In this document: positions 1 to 8,007 of the stretch, in pieces
How positions within the stretch are numbered: position 1 is the stretch's first letter
How the letters are laid out: the number at the start of each line of letters is the position of its first letter
DNA from: Mucilaginibacter ginsenosidivorax
GTDB taxonomy: Bacteria; Bacteroidota; Bacteroidia; Sphingobacteriales; Sphingobacteriaceae
Reading direction: 5' to 3'
Assembly: GCF_007971525.1 (NCBI RefSeq)
Contig: NZ_CP042437.1
Coordinates: 7,747,414 to 7,811,413, forward strand
DNA length: 64,000 bases
The notes under the pieces: model-generated
What the model saw: only the letters and a program-made list of their open reading frames with translations
Databases searched by the model: none
Told to the model about the DNA's origin: nothing
Translations under genes and position numbers: made by a program

Positions 1-42
1 CGGAACCCTCAATCCCGATGCTCCTAATTGTCTGTATTCCAT
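1..42 (-). CDS. Aldo/keto reductase, N-terminal 14 codons only (runs off left edge)
   Basis: On the minus strand an ATG at 42-40 opens a frame that stays open to base 1 and encodes MEYRQLGASGLRVP. This is the characteristic first beta-strand of aldo/keto reductases (pattern M-x-Y-R-x-L-G-x-S-G-L-x-V), the NADPH-dependent TIM-barrel carbonyl reductases. Only this stretch is visible, so substrate class and intactness are unknown. The frame is preceded by about 60 bases of leader and a good -7 box at 101-108, which supports the start. It is divergent from the CDGSH gene. The call rests on 14 residues, but the match to the family start is close. Confidence 0.68.
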   Translation of the reverse strand, partial: MEYRQLGASGLRVP

Positions 43-100
43 AGTGTAATTTTAAGCAGAAAGTTTAAAGCAATAGGCCCAGGACCTTTATCGCATATAA

Positions 101-108
101 CAAAGCTA
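101..108 (-). promoter_or_regulatory. Putative -7 box for the aldo/keto reductase
   Basis: Minus strand reads TAGCTTTG, an exact match to the Bacteroidota -7 consensus TAnnTTTG, about 60 bases upstream of the aldo/keto reductase ATG. I see no clear TTTG -33 box at the usual 19-21 base spacing. The rest of 43-304 holds the divergent promoter of the CDGSH gene and nothing else I recognise. Confidence 0.4.
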
Positions 109-280
109 AAACATCTGTTTCTGTAGCGCGGATATGGTACATCATCATTTTGTCATTTGTGGCCTGCGATAATAAAAGGCTAAGCTACCCGCAGCTATAT
201 TGACTCATGATCCTATTCGCAACCCCAATCAGGAACCCTTCTAAATAGCAAATAGCCCCTTTAAAGGCCACCGCATTGGT

Positions 281-288
281 TAACTTTG
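281..288 (+). promoter_or_regulatory. Putative -7 box for the CDGSH gene
   Basis: TAACTTTG matches TAnnTTTG exactly and ends 16 bases before the ATG at 305, implying a very short leader. A TTTA at 260-263 sits roughly where a -33 element would be, but the spacing (17) is short and the match partial. Confidence 0.42.
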
Positions 289-304
289 CGCCAAAATATA
301 ACTT

Positions 305-529
305 ATGGCAACAACCAAACTTACTATCAATAACAACGGATCTGTAAAAATCGATGGCGATTTTGAAATTGTAGATATGCAAGGCAACAACTATGGCTTA
401 CAGGGCAGAACAATAGTTTCTATTTGCCGCTGTGGCTTATCGGCCAACAAACCATTTTGTGACGGCTCGCACAAAGGTCATTTTGAGCATGATGCAATCG
501 CTTTTGATTTGCCTCCAAAAAAAGTATAA
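305..529 (+). CDS. CDGSH iron-sulfur domain protein
   Basis: Small 74-residue soluble protein with one complete CDGSH motif: Cys41, Cys43, Cys52 and His56 in the pattern C-x-C-x2-S-x3-P-x-C-D-G-S-H. In this family the three Cys and one His hold a redox-active, often labile [2Fe-2S] cluster (mitoNEET-type fold). There is no membrane anchor, unlike eukaryotic mitoNEET, and only one CDGSH unit, so a homodimer is expected. Bacterial members are linked to iron-sulfur or redox handling, but the exact role here is unknown. It appears to be monocistronic, with a hairpin downstream at 584-610. Confidence 0.9.
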   Translation: MATTKLTINNNGSVKIDGDFEIVDMQGNNYGLQGRTIVSICRCGLSANKPFCDGSHKGHFEHDAIAFDLPPKKV

Positions 530-583
530 TTCGTTAAATAACGGGCACCGCTACTAAGCCGGCGCATTAACTGTTTTTTTATA

Positions 584-610
584 ACAAATGGCTCTTACGG
601 AGCCATTTGT
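584..610 (+). terminator. Hairpin after the CDGSH gene
   Basis: An 11-bp perfect stem (584-594 with 600-610) and 5-base loop lies 55 bases after the CDGSH stop codon. The U-tract after it is weak (GTTATTAT), so it may be a processing or stabilising hairpin rather than a strong intrinsic terminator. Confidence 0.5.
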
Positions 611-655
611 GTTATTATACCCGTAAACTTATTTACATAGTGTATATTTATAGTA

Positions 656-1915
656 ATGAAACAATATTGTATCCTGTTAATAATAATTGTAACCGGTTTA
701 AATACATTAGCCCAACAACCTGATACCATCTTTCTCAAAAACCTGCTACAATCTCACCCCGAGTTATTTCAAGGCATCCTTAATCATCCAACGCATAACG
801 AAGTACAGATCCTGTACACGCAGATCAACCGCGACAAGAATAACAAACCACATTTTAAGTCATACAGTTACCGGCTTAATCCAAAACGATATTTTTATCC
901 GGCAAGTACGGTAAAACTGCCAACCGGCATTTTTGCGCTCGAGAAACTAAATGAGCTTAAAATTAAGGGCCTTACCAAAAGCTCGGCAATGATAACCGAC
1001 AGCGCTTTCGCAGGCCAAACTAAAGTTAAAACAGACACATCGTCGGCCAATGGCCTGCCATCAATAGAAAACTATATAAAAAAAATATTGCTGGTAAGCG
1101 ATAACGATGCATATAACAGGCTTTATGAATTTGTGGGCCGTGAAGAGATTAACAAAAAATTAAAAAAATACAAGCTCAACAATACCCGCATTATTGGCCG
1201 GTTGGCGATAAATGATACCGGCGAGGGTACCAAACACGCCAATCCTATTGATTTTTACAATGGCGATAAACTGGTTTACCAAAAACCAGCGTTGTTTGAT
1301 GGCAATGATTACCCTATGCAACTGGATAACATGCTGCAAGGAAAAGGCTACCTGGATAAAAACGACAGACTGGTAATGCAGCCCTTTGACTTTAGCCAGA
1401 AAAACGTTTATACCATTGCCGACCAGCAAATGGTTTTAAAACGGTTGCTTTTCCCCGAAGCTTTCGCTGCGGAACAACGCTTCAATTTAACACTGGCAGA
1501 TTATCGGCTTATCTACAAGTATATGAGCATGTTCCCTCCAGAAAGTATCAAACCTACCTATAACCGGCCGCAAAATTATCCTGTAATGAGCAAACTGTTG
1601 TTTTATGGTGCTGATAGTACCGCAGTGCCCGATGCCAACATCAGAATTTTTAATAAATACGGCGACAGCTATGGCTACAATATTGATAACGCATATATAG
1701 TTGATTTTAAAAACAAAGTGGAGTTTTTACTTACCGCCGTTGTGCAATCAAACGAGGACGGTATTTACAACGATAACAAGTACGAATACGCCACGGTATG
1801 CCTCCCTTTTCTGAGAAACCTTGGGCAGGTAATTTACCAGCACGAATTGCATCGACCAAAGAAACACCTCCCTGATTTAACCAACTTTAAATTTAATTAC
1901 CATACGGTTAAATAA
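656..1915 (+). CDS. Secreted serine hydrolase, class A beta-lactamase fold
   Basis: A 419-residue protein with an N-terminal signal peptide (hydrophobic residues 5-18, likely cut after LAQ near residue 20). Catalytic-site motifs of the serine beta-lactamase/PBP fold are present: S84-T-V-K87 (SxxK nucleophile), S148-D-N150 (SDN loop) and a late K-Y-G in place of K-T/S-G. The protein is longer than true class A enzymes (about 290 residues), with extra sequence between SDN and the last motif. That fits the 'serine hydrolase' relatives common in Bacteroidota better than a resistance enzyme. It acts in the periplasm; the substrate is unknown and a role in peptidoglycan or amide hydrolysis is inference. 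Confidence 0.82.
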   Translation: MKQYCILLIIIVTGLNTLAQQPDTIFLKNLLQSHPELFQGILNHPTHNEVQILYTQINRDKNNKPHFKSYSYRLNPKRYFYPASTVKLPTGIFALEKLNELKIKGLTKSSAMITDSAFAGQTKVKTDTSSANGLPSIENYIKKILLVSDNDAYNRLYEFVGREEINKKLKKYKLNNTRIIGRLAINDTGEGTKHANPIDFYNGDKLVYQKPALFDGNDYPMQLDNMLQGKGYLDKNDRLVMQPFDFSQKNVYTIADQQMVLKRLLFPEAFAAEQRFNLTLADYRLIYKYMSMFPPESIKPTYNRPQNYPVMSKLLFYGADSTAVPDANIRIFNKYGDSYGYNIDNAYIVDFKNKVEFLLTAVVQSNEDGIYNDNKYEYATVCLPFLRNLGQVIYQHELHRPKKHLPDLTNFKFNYHTVK

Positions 1916-1980
1916 AATACGATTCAATAAAACTTACCATGCCATGTGTTGTTTAGTTTTAGTACCATTTAAACAAGCAC

Positions 1981-2724
1981 ATGGCAACTACCATAATCGA
2001 ATACAAAGATAATTTTCCCATACTTTATGGCGACGACAGGGTAAACCTGAACTGGCCGGAACGTTATACATCTATCATTGGTGGTGTAAAACTCGGCTGG
2101 TCGGGCTTTAAGAACATTTTCTCGAGCCCGTTTTCAAGTGTTTTAAAAATTGGCGCGGGTGGTTACCTGTTAAACCGCGGCCTTACCGGGCATTGTGAGC
2201 TTTATAAGCGCATCGGCAAGCTTTCTACCAGCCCTATCAACGTTAATATCCGGTCGTCGTTCACGGTAAATCAACCAAGGCACAAAGTTTATAATTTTTG
2301 GCGCAAATTGGATAACCTGCCGCTATTTATGAAACACCTGGAAAGTGTGGAAATTATTGACCCTAAATATTCTTACTGGGTTTTAAAATTACCCGCCGAT
2401 ATGGCAACCGTAAGCTGGCATGCCGAAATTGTAAAGGATGAGCCAAACGAAATGATAGGCTGGAGCTCGTTGCCCGATTCGGCCATTAATAATGCAGGCA
2501 AAGTACGTTTCCAGGATACCATCGACGGAACCGGCACTGTAGTTGATATCGTTATCAGTTACCAGCCACCCGCGGGCGGCATAGGCGCCGGTATAGCTCA
2601 GGTACTTAACCCGTTGTTTAAAAACATGGTTGACAAAGACGTACAAAACTTTAAACAGTATATGGATCTTGATAACGGATTCGAAGCATCTTTTGATACG
2701 TCTGAAGTTATTATCATATCTTAA
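1981..2724 (+). CDS. DUF2892-like segment plus SRPBCC domain protein
   Basis: A 247-residue protein in two parts. Residues 30-80 (Gly-rich, with G-x-Y-L-L-N-R-G-L-T-G-H-C) look like the small paired-helix DUF2892/YgaP-type membrane segment. Residues 85-235 form a SRPBCC (START/polyketide-cyclase) domain, recognised from the opening 'I-x-V-x-x-P-x-x-K-V-Y-N-F-W-R-x-L-x-N-L-P' and the long C-terminal helix. Such fusions are usually annotated cyclase/dehydrase and bind hydrophobic ligands; the ligand is unknown. The spacing of 65 bases after the serine hydrolase allows co-transcription but does not prove it. Confidence 0.75.
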   Translation: MATTIIEYKDNFPILYGDDRVNLNWPERYTSIIGGVKLGWSGFKNIFSSPFSSVLKIGAGGYLLNRGLTGHCELYKRIGKLSTSPINVNIRSSFTVNQPRHKVYNFWRKLDNLPLFMKHLESVEIIDPKYSYWVLKLPADMATVSWHAEIVKDEPNEMIGWSSLPDSAINNAGKVRFQDTIDGTGTVVDIVISYQPPAGGIGAGIAQVLNPLFKNMVDKDVQNFKQYMDLDNGFEASFDTSEVIIIS

Positions 2725-2781
2725 AGGCTGTCTAAATTTGATTTATGAATGGTTATGTTTCTTATGAAGCACATATCCATG

Positions 2782-2858
2782 CGTCATTGAGGTACGAAGC
2801 AATCCCCTACACGCTAAGCCCTGAATAGTTCGGGATTGCCTCGTACCTCGCAATGACG
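2782..2858. repeat. GTCATTG-ended palindromic element
   Basis: Imperfect inverted repeat of about 77 bases. The left arm begins CGTCATTGAGGTACGAAG and the right arm ends with its near-complement at 2832-2858; the arms differ by a 2-base indel and one substitution, around a 25-base loop. It has the same GTCAT/ATGAC ends as the elements at 9434-9466 and 16.1-16.7 kb. It occupies most of the gap between the SRPBCC gene and rplT, whose transcripts converge here. Confidence 0.75.
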
Positions 2859-2958
2859 ATAGTTTAGAACATTCGTTCAACGATTTTTTGGGGTTTTACC
2901 TTATAGATACTCAATGACGGTCTGATTTTTTTATTTTGGATAGCTTCTTAAAAGCATT

Positions 2959-2993
2959 AAAAAAGCCGTCTTGCAAAACGCAAGGCGGCTTTT
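2959..2993 (-). terminator. Intrinsic terminator of the thrS-infC-rpmI-rplT operon
   Basis: On the minus strand a 14-bp stem (2961-2974 with 2980-2993, one G-T pair, 5-base loop) is closed by A and T runs and followed by Ts, 31 bases after the rplT stop codon. Confidence 0.8.
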
Positions 2994-3024
2994 AAATTCA
3001 AGGGCAAAGCGCCGGTGAATGTTA

Positions 3025-3369
3025 TTATTTTACTGCATCAATAACGGCTTTGAAAGCATCAGGATGATTCATCGCTAAATCGGCCAATACTTTACGGTTT
3101 AAACCGATTTCTTTTGCTGCTAATTTACCTATTAATTGAGAGTAAGAAATTCCGTGCTGACGGGCACCGGCGTTGATACGCTGGATCCATAAAGCCCTGA
3201 ACTCTCTTTTCTTGGTTTTACGGTCACGATAAGCGTACTGTAAACCTTTTTCTACTGTGTTTTTTGCAACGGTATAAACCTTGCTGCGTGAACCCCAATA
3301 ACCTTTGGCGAGGTTCATGATCCTTTTCCGGCGTCTTCTCGACGCTACTGCGTTAACTGAACGTGGCAT
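3025..3369 (-). CDS. rplT: 50S ribosomal protein L20
   Basis: A 114-residue basic protein starting MPRSVNAVASRRRRKRI, the normal L20 start, and full length for the family (about 115-118). L20 binds 23S rRNA early in large-subunit assembly and, in enterobacteria and Bacillus, represses its own operon. It is the last gene of thrS-infC-rpmI-rplT; 78 bases separate it from rpmI, and an intrinsic terminator follows. I did not find a convincing L20-binding mimic in the short rpmI-rplT gap, so autoregulation here is only by analogy. Confidence 0.97.
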   Translation of the reverse strand: MPRSVNAVASRRRRKRIMNLAKGYWGSRSKVYTVAKNTVEKGLQYAYRDRKTKKREFRALWIQRINAGARQHGISYSQLIGKLAAKEIGLNRKVLADLAMNHPDAFKAVIDAVK

Positions 3370-3447
3370 GTTGTTTGATTTTGGTAGTGAGTGCCTGCCT
3401 TTACAGCCGAACTTAAAACTCTAATACCTGGTTAAAAAAATTGTGAA

Positions 3448-3648
3448 TTACTTTCCGATGCAAAGCATGCGTTTAACATTGCCGCAATCAGCTTTTGAAA
3501 CTAAGCTGGTGTGGCCAAGGTTACGCTTACGTTTAGTCGACATCTTGGTTAAGATGTGGCTTTTGAATGCATTCTTCCGAGTGATTTTACCTGTTCCAGT
3601 AAGCTTAAAGCGCTTTTTAGCACTGGAATTGGTTTTCATTTTTGGCAT
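3448..3648 (-). CDS. rpmI: 50S ribosomal protein L35
   Basis: A 66-residue basic protein starting MPKMKTNSSAKKRFKLTGTG, the signature of L35, with the K-R-x-L-G segment near the C-terminus. Length is normal. L35 sits in the large subunit near L15. It follows infC by 105 bases, much of which is the ACGT-rich repeat at 3666-3752, and precedes rplT. Confidence 0.96.
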   Translation of the reverse strand: MPKMKTNSSAKKRFKLTGTGKITRKNAFKSHILTKMSTKRKRNLGHTSLVSKADCGNVKRMLCIGK

Positions 3649-3665
3649 AACTATTATTTATTTGT

Positions 3666-3752
3666 GTTAGACGTTGTACGTAATACGTTTTACGTGAACG
3701 TTTTATTTTTATTAAAATTCAATACGTATAACGTTGAACGTCAAACGTAAAA
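3666..3752. repeat. ACGT-word inverted repeat inside the translation operon
   Basis: The infC-rpmI gap is filled by variants of an ACGT-centred word (GACGTTGTACGTAATACGT, ACGTTTTACGTGAACGTTTT). The right half (about 3722-3750) is the approximate inverted complement of the left half (3668-3690; 16 of 19 bases over the best stretch). It would be transcribed and could fold into a long imperfect stem between infC and rpmI. Confidence 0.6.
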
Positions 3753-3753
3753 C

Positions 3754-4320
3754 CTACTTTTTAGCAGCTTTAGGCGCAAGGGTTAAAAACATCCTTTTAC
3801 CTTCAAGCTTTGGTAACTGCTCCACTTTACCTACATCCTCCAATGCCTGAGCAAAACGGAGTAATAATATCTCGCCCTGCTCTTTGTAAACAATGGCACG
3901 ACCTTTAAAGTGTACGTAAGCCCTCACCTTTTCGCCGGCTTCCAAAAACTTAATGGCATGCTTTAATTTAAATTCAAAGTCATGGTCATCAGTATTAGGC
4001 CCAAAACGGATCTCCTTTATAACAGTTTGCTTGGCATTGCTCTTTATCTCTTTAAGCTTTTTCTTCTGCTCGTAAATGAACTTGTTATAGTCCGTTACTT
4101 TACAAACCGGAGGTACGGCGTTCGGAGATATTTCAACCAGGTCAAGTTCCTGCTCCTGCGCTATAGCAAGGGCATCTCTTAATGAAAAAATACCTTGCTC
4201 TACGTTATCACCTACAAGGCGAACTTCCTGAGCCCTAATGAATTGATTGATGTTGTGTTCAGCTTCTTTTTTCTTAAAAGGAAGCCTTGGTCCTCTATTG
4301 AAAGGTTTGTTTAATGCCAA
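3754..4320 (-). CDS. infC: Translation initiation factor IF-3 (TTG start)
   Basis: A 188-residue protein with both IF-3 domains: the N-terminal domain (about 20-90, I-R-A-Q-E-V-R-L-V-G and the Y-N-K-F-x-Y-E-Q-K-K-K linker) and the C-terminal RNA-binding domain (about 95-178, K-E-I-R-F-G-P-N and V-x-F-K-G-R-A). IF-3 binds the 30S subunit, keeps 50S off and rejects non-canonical start codons. The start is TTG (4320-4318), one base after the thrS TAA stop; I see no in-frame ATG nearby. E. coli infC uses AUU, which makes it a target of its own proofreading; a TTG here fits the same feedback. Next genes are rpmI and rplT. Confidence 0.95.
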   Translation of the reverse strand: MALNKPFNRGPRLPFKKKEAEHNINQFIRAQEVRLVGDNVEQGIFSLRDALAIAQEQELDLVEISPNAVPPVCKVTDYNKFIYEQKKKLKEIKSNAKQTVIKEIRFGPNTDDHDFEFKLKHAIKFLEAGEKVRAYVHFKGRAIVYKEQGEILLLRFAQALEDVGKVEQLPKLEGKRMFLTLAPKAAKK

Positions 4321-4321
4321 G

Positions 4322-6253
4322 TTATACTTTTATTTCTTTAATTATTTGTTCTTTAAAATCTTCTATGCTCATACTTCCCAAGTCTCCCAAACCATGTTTC
4401 CTTACAGAAACCATGCCTTCAGCAGCTTCTTTTTCGCCCACTATCAACATATAAGGGATCTTTTTGACTTCAGCATCGCGTATCTTGCGTCCTATTTTCT
4501 CATCCCTGAAATCAATCAGCCCGCAAATATCGGAATCTTTTAACACATCAGAAAGTTTTTTTGCATATTCCTCGTATTTTTCTGATATCGGCAAAATAAT
4601 AAATTGCTCAGGAGATAACCAAAGCGGAAAATTACCCGCGCAATGCTCAATCAATACGGCAATAAAGCGTTCCATTGAGCCAAACGGCGCCCTATGGATC
4701 ATTACCGGACGGTGTTTCAAATTGTCGCTGCCGGTGTATTCCAACTCAAAACGCTCTGGTAAATTATAATCTACCTGGATGGTTCCTAATTGCCATTTAC
4801 GACCCAAGGCATCTTTCACCATAAAATCGAGCTTAGGGCCATAAAACGCGGCCTCACCCAATTCAACTACAGTGCTTAAGCCTTTCTCGGCAGCGGCTTC
4901 AATGATCGCGCTTTCGGCCAGGGCCCAGTTGTCGTCTGTTCCGATGTATTTGGCTTTGTTCTCCGGATCGCGTAGAGAAACCTGCGCTGTATAATTTTCA
5001 AAGCCTAAAGCTTTAAATACGTATAATACGAGGTCAATTACTTTTTTAAACTCTTCTTTTACCTGATCTGGACGGCAAAATAGGTGAGCGTCATCCTGTG
5101 TAAAGCCACGCACCCGTGTTAAGCCATGCAACTCGCCGCTTTGTTCATAACGGTATACTGTACCAAACTCGGCAAAACGAACCGGCAGATCTTTGTACGA
5201 ACGAGGCTTTGTTTTATATATTTCGCAATGGTGAGGGCAGTTCATTGGTTTCAAAAAGAACTCCTCCCCTTCCTGCGGGGTTTTTATTGGTTGAAATGAA
5301 TCGGCCCCGTATTTTTCATAGTGACCAGATGTTACATACAGATTTTTGTGGCCGATGTGCGGTGTAATTACCTGCTCATACCCGGCTTTAATCTGTGCCT
5401 TTTGCAAAAAGTTTTGCAGGCGTTCACGCAGGGCGGTTCCTTTTGGCAACCACAAAGGCAATCCCATACCTACTTTTTCAGAGAATGCAAACAGTTCCAG
5501 TTCTTTACCTAATTTCCTGTGATCGCGCTTTTTAGCTTCTTCAATCATGTGCAGGTATTCGGTAAGCTCGCTGGCTTTAGGAAAAGTAACTCCGTAAATA
5601 CGGGTTAGCTGCTTACGTGTTTCGTCGCCGCGCCAGTAAGCGCCGGCCAGGCTCATTACCTTCACCGCTTTTATAAAACCGGTGTTTGGGATATGCGGAC
5701 CACGGCACAAATCGGTAAAGTTACCTTGTGTATAAAAAGTGATCTCGCCATCGGCCAGGTCTTTGATCAGGTCGAGCTTGTACTCGTCATTTTTTTCAGT
5801 AAAATACTCGACAGCGTCGGCTTTACTTACAGGTTTGCGGATGTATTCTGATTTGGCTTTGGCCAACTCGATCATTTTATCCTCTATCTGCTTAAACTCA
5901 TCGCTCGATAAAACTTTGTCGCCAAAGTCTACATCATAATAAAAACCTGCTCCTTCTTTAAGCGCCGGGCCGATACCAAATTTGGTGCCCGGGTAAAGCG
6001 CCTCCAAAGCCTCGGCCAATAAGTGGGCTGATGAATGCCAGAAAGTTGACTTACCTGAAGCATCGTTCCAGGTTAATAATTTAACGTGCGAATCCTTTTC
6101 GATAGGGCGGCTGGAATCCCAAACCTCGCCATCAACCTCGGCTGCTAATACGTTACGTGCTAATCCTTCAGAGATCGACAACGCGATCTGGGCAGAAGTA
6201 ATCCCCTTGTCGTACTGACGAACGGAACCATCGGGAAGTGTAATACTAATCAT
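4322..6253 (-). CDS. thrS: Threonyl-tRNA synthetase
   Basis: A 643-residue class II aminoacyl-tRNA synthetase that charges tRNA-Thr in the cytoplasm. Domains in order: TGS domain (1-60), SAD editing domain (about 70-230, with H-S-S-A-H-L-L-A-E-A and C-R-G-P-H zinc/editing motifs), class II catalytic core (about 270-530, with M-N-C-P-H-H, R-F-A-E-F-G and the R-x-x-R-V-R-G-F-T-Q-D-D-A-H loop) and anticodon-binding domain (about 540-643). Length is standard. It is the first gene of the operon; a -7 box and a small hairpin lie just upstream. The minus-strand stop is one base from the infC start, so translational coupling is likely. Confidence 0.97.
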   Translation of the reverse strand: MISITLPDGSVRQYDKGITSAQIALSISEGLARNVLAAEVDGEVWDSSRPIEKDSHVKLLTWNDASGKSTFWHSSAHLLAEALEALYPGTKFGIGPALKEGAGFYYDVDFGDKVLSSDEFKQIEDKMIELAKAKSEYIRKPVSKADAVEYFTEKNDEYKLDLIKDLADGEITFYTQGNFTDLCRGPHIPNTGFIKAVKVMSLAGAYWRGDETRKQLTRIYGVTFPKASELTEYLHMIEEAKKRDHRKLGKELELFAFSEKVGMGLPLWLPKGTALRERLQNFLQKAQIKAGYEQVITPHIGHKNLYVTSGHYEKYGADSFQPIKTPQEGEEFFLKPMNCPHHCEIYKTKPRSYKDLPVRFAEFGTVYRYEQSGELHGLTRVRGFTQDDAHLFCRPDQVKEEFKKVIDLVLYVFKALGFENYTAQVSLRDPENKAKYIGTDDNWALAESAIIEAAAEKGLSTVVELGEAAFYGPKLDFMVKDALGRKWQLGTIQVDYNLPERFELEYTGSDNLKHRPVMIHRAPFGSMERFIAVLIEHCAGNFPLWLSPEQFIILPISEKYEEYAKKLSDVLKDSDICGLIDFRDEKIGRKIRDAEVKKIPYMLIVGEKEAAEGMVSVRKHGLGDLGSMSIEDFKEQIIKEIKV

Positions 6254-6292
6254 CTACAACTATGATTTAAAGTTTATAAAATTACGTTTGCA

Positions 6293-6335
6293 CAATCACC
6301 TACAAAGTGATTGTATATTTTGAGGTGCAAAAATA
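6293..6335 (-). promoter_or_regulatory. thrS promoter -7 box and leader hairpin
   Basis: Minus strand TATTTTTG at 6335-6328 is an exact TAnnTTTG box. Fifteen bases after it a perfect 7-bp stem CAATCAC/GTGATTG with a 7-base loop (6313-6293) would lie at the start of the transcript. It is too small for a T-box, and no terminator alternative is visible. The remaining gap, 6378-6602, shows nothing I can name. Confidence 0.4.
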
Positions 6336-6348
6336 GGATTATTTTTAG

Positions 6349-6377
6349 GATTTCGGAATTGGGAATTTCGATTTCGG
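6349..6377. repeat. GATTTCGG word repeat
   Basis: Three close copies of an ATTTCG(G) word (GATTTCGG at 6349-6356, AATTTCG at 6364-6370, GATTTCGG at 6370-6377) just upstream of the thrS promoter. It belongs to the general class of short-word intergenic repeats in this window. Confidence 0.45.
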
Positions 6378-6602
6378 ATATGTAAATGTTTATTTGCTAA
6401 TAAAAGGTTTGTGAATTATCGTGGCCTTATTCATGGTTTGTTGTAGACGGCGATTTCTGATTCAGCAGTACTTATAAGGCTGGCTACGATTTATAACGCG
6501 TTCAAAAAATATACCGGCTATAAATTTCATCCTGGATAGTTTTTTGTTTATTTTCAGTTCGTTTAATCAACTTCATTTCCACAACCTTAATCGCACCAAA
6601 CA

Positions 6603-7202
6603 ATGATTATTTACGGCACCAAAGCTACCCATCGAAAAACCGATTTTATTGCAGATGCTTGCCCGGCCTGTGGCACCGGTAATGTAATGCAGATGAATGT
6701 GTTTCAACGGTACGCGCATGTGTACTGGATCCCCTTTTTTCCAATCGGCAAAACCGGTGTTTCGCAATGTACCAACTGCCAGCAGGTGTTAAAATTCGAC
6801 CAGATGACGCCTTCGCTCAAAATGAGCTATTACAATATTAAAAAGCATACCGCGATACCTGTGTGGACATTTTCTGGTGTTTTTATCATCGCGCTGATAG
6901 CAGTAGGCGTAACTATTTCCAGCAGGCAAACGGCAAAAAAGGTAAGCAACATGATTACCTCCCTCAAAAAAGATGACATCCTTCAGGTTAAATTAAAGGA
7001 TAATGCATACACACTAATTAAGGTTAACAGGGTTGTTGGCGACAGCATATATTGCGTTACCAATAAATATCAAACCAATTTGGAATCGGGTATCGACGAC
7101 TTGAAAAGCAAGGAATTTGAAACCGAAGAAGACGGAATGAGTATAGCCGATTTAAAAGCGATGGACAAAAAAGAGCAGATACTGGATATTGAAAGAAATT
7201 AA
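6603..7202 (+). CDS. Zinc-ribbon protein with one membrane helix
   Basis: A 199-residue protein. Residues 17-60 form a zinc ribbon with C-P-x-C-G-T-G-N and C-T-N-C-Q-Q pairs, split by a hydrophobic F-x-R-Y-A-H-V-Y-W-I-P-F-F-P segment typical of 'zinc-ribbon domain-containing' membrane proteins. One transmembrane helix follows at about residues 91-111 (I-P-V-W-T-F-S-G-V-F-I-I-A-L-I-A-V-G-V). The C-terminal about 85 residues are hydrophilic and presumably lie on the far side of the membrane. The zinc ribbon is expected in the cytoplasm. Function is unknown. It is convergent with the LutA-like gene. Confidence 0.7.
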   Translation: MIIYGTKATHRKTDFIADACPACGTGNVMQMNVFQRYAHVYWIPFFPIGKTGVSQCTNCQQVLKFDQMTPSLKMSYYNIKKHTAIPVWTFSGVFIIALIAVGVTISSRQTAKKVSNMITSLKKDDILQVKLKDNAYTLIKVNRVVGDSIYCVTNKYQTNLESGIDDLKSKEFETEEDGMSIADLKAMDKKEQILDIERN

Positions 7203-7269
7203 ACTACCCAATACCACAAGCACACATCTTGATATTCTCAAACAAATTAAATCCCCATCAAATCCAGCC

Positions 7270-7998
7270 TCACACATTCCCCCAGCCCAACGCCAAAACA
7301 TCAGCAAGGTGAATAGTGCGTATAGGTAAGCTGTTTTTATCTATATAAGTTTGCAACTGCATTAAGCAGGAGGCATCTGTCGAGATGATATATTCTGCAC
7401 CGGCGGCTAAAGCATTATCTACTTTTTGTTGGGCCATAGCCGTGGAGATGGCTTCAAACTTAACGGCAAACGTGCCGCCGAAACCACAGCAGGTTTCATT
7501 GTCTTTTAGTTCAAGCAATTCCAGGCCCAATACCTTGGAGAGTAATTGCCGCGGCTCGGTCCTGATCTTGCATTCGCGCAATGCTGCACAACTATCGTGG
7601 TATACGGCTTTGCCATCCAACTCGGCGCCGAAGTAATCAAACTGGAGGATGTTTACCAGGAAATCCGACAGCTCGTAAATATTACCCTGTATGGCGCGGC
7701 ATTTATTGTGCAGGGCTGTATTGGTAAATAAACCGTTATAGTAATTTTTCACCATACCGGTGCACGATGCCGATGGCGTAACGATGACGCTATCTTCCGA
7801 AAAATCATTCAGGAATTTACTGCCCACTGCTTTGGCATCGTCCCAAAATCCGGCGTTAAAGGCAGGTTGCCCGCAACAGGTTTGGTTAGGGTTAAAGCTA
7901 ACCTTACAACCTGCCTTTTCCAGCACTTTTATGGTATTAAAAGCAGTATCAGGAAATAATTGATCTACAAAACATGGTACAAACAGCTCTATCTTCAT
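7270..7998 (-). CDS. lutA: LutA-like (Fe-S)-binding oxidoreductase subunit
   Basis: A protein of about 242 residues with two CCG cysteine-rich domains: T-C-C-G-Q-P-A-F-N-A-G near residue 42 and T-C-C-G-F-G-G in the second half. This is the LutA/YkgE/GlcF-type architecture and size (LutA about 238). LutA works with LutB and LutC in oxidising L-lactate to pyruvate; neither partner is in the window. I chose the ATG at 7998 over a GTG two codons upstream because M-K-I-x-L-F-V-P-C is the usual family start. The start lies 9 bases after the MFS stop codon, so the two are probably one transcript. Confidence 0.85.
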   Translation of the reverse strand: MKIELFVPCFVDQLFPDTAFNTIKVLEKAGCKVSFNPNQTCCGQPAFNAGFWDDAKAVGSKFLNDFSEDSVIVTPSASCTGMVKNYYNGLFTNTALHNKCRAIQGNIYELSDFLVNILQFDYFGAELDGKAVYHDSCAALRECKIRTEPRQLLSKVLGLELLELKDNETCCGFGGTFAVKFEAISTAMAQQKVDNALAAGAEYIISTDASCLMQLQTYIDKNSLPIRTIHLADVLALGWGNV

Positions 7999-8007
7999 CG
8001 GCACAAA

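Noticed and set aside
185..382. Minus-strand frame of 65 codons over the CDGSH gene start
   Set aside because: It is antisense to a clear CDGSH gene, has no family match and covers the shared promoter region.
656..1915. Serine hydrolase as an acquired class A beta-lactamase resistance gene
   Set aside because: Much longer than class A enzymes, K-Y-G replaces K-T/S-G, and there are no mobile-element flanks.
6293..6335. thrS leader as a T-box or other tRNA-sensing riboswitch
   Set aside because: Only a 7-bp hairpin is present; there is no specifier stem, T-box sequence or alternative terminator.
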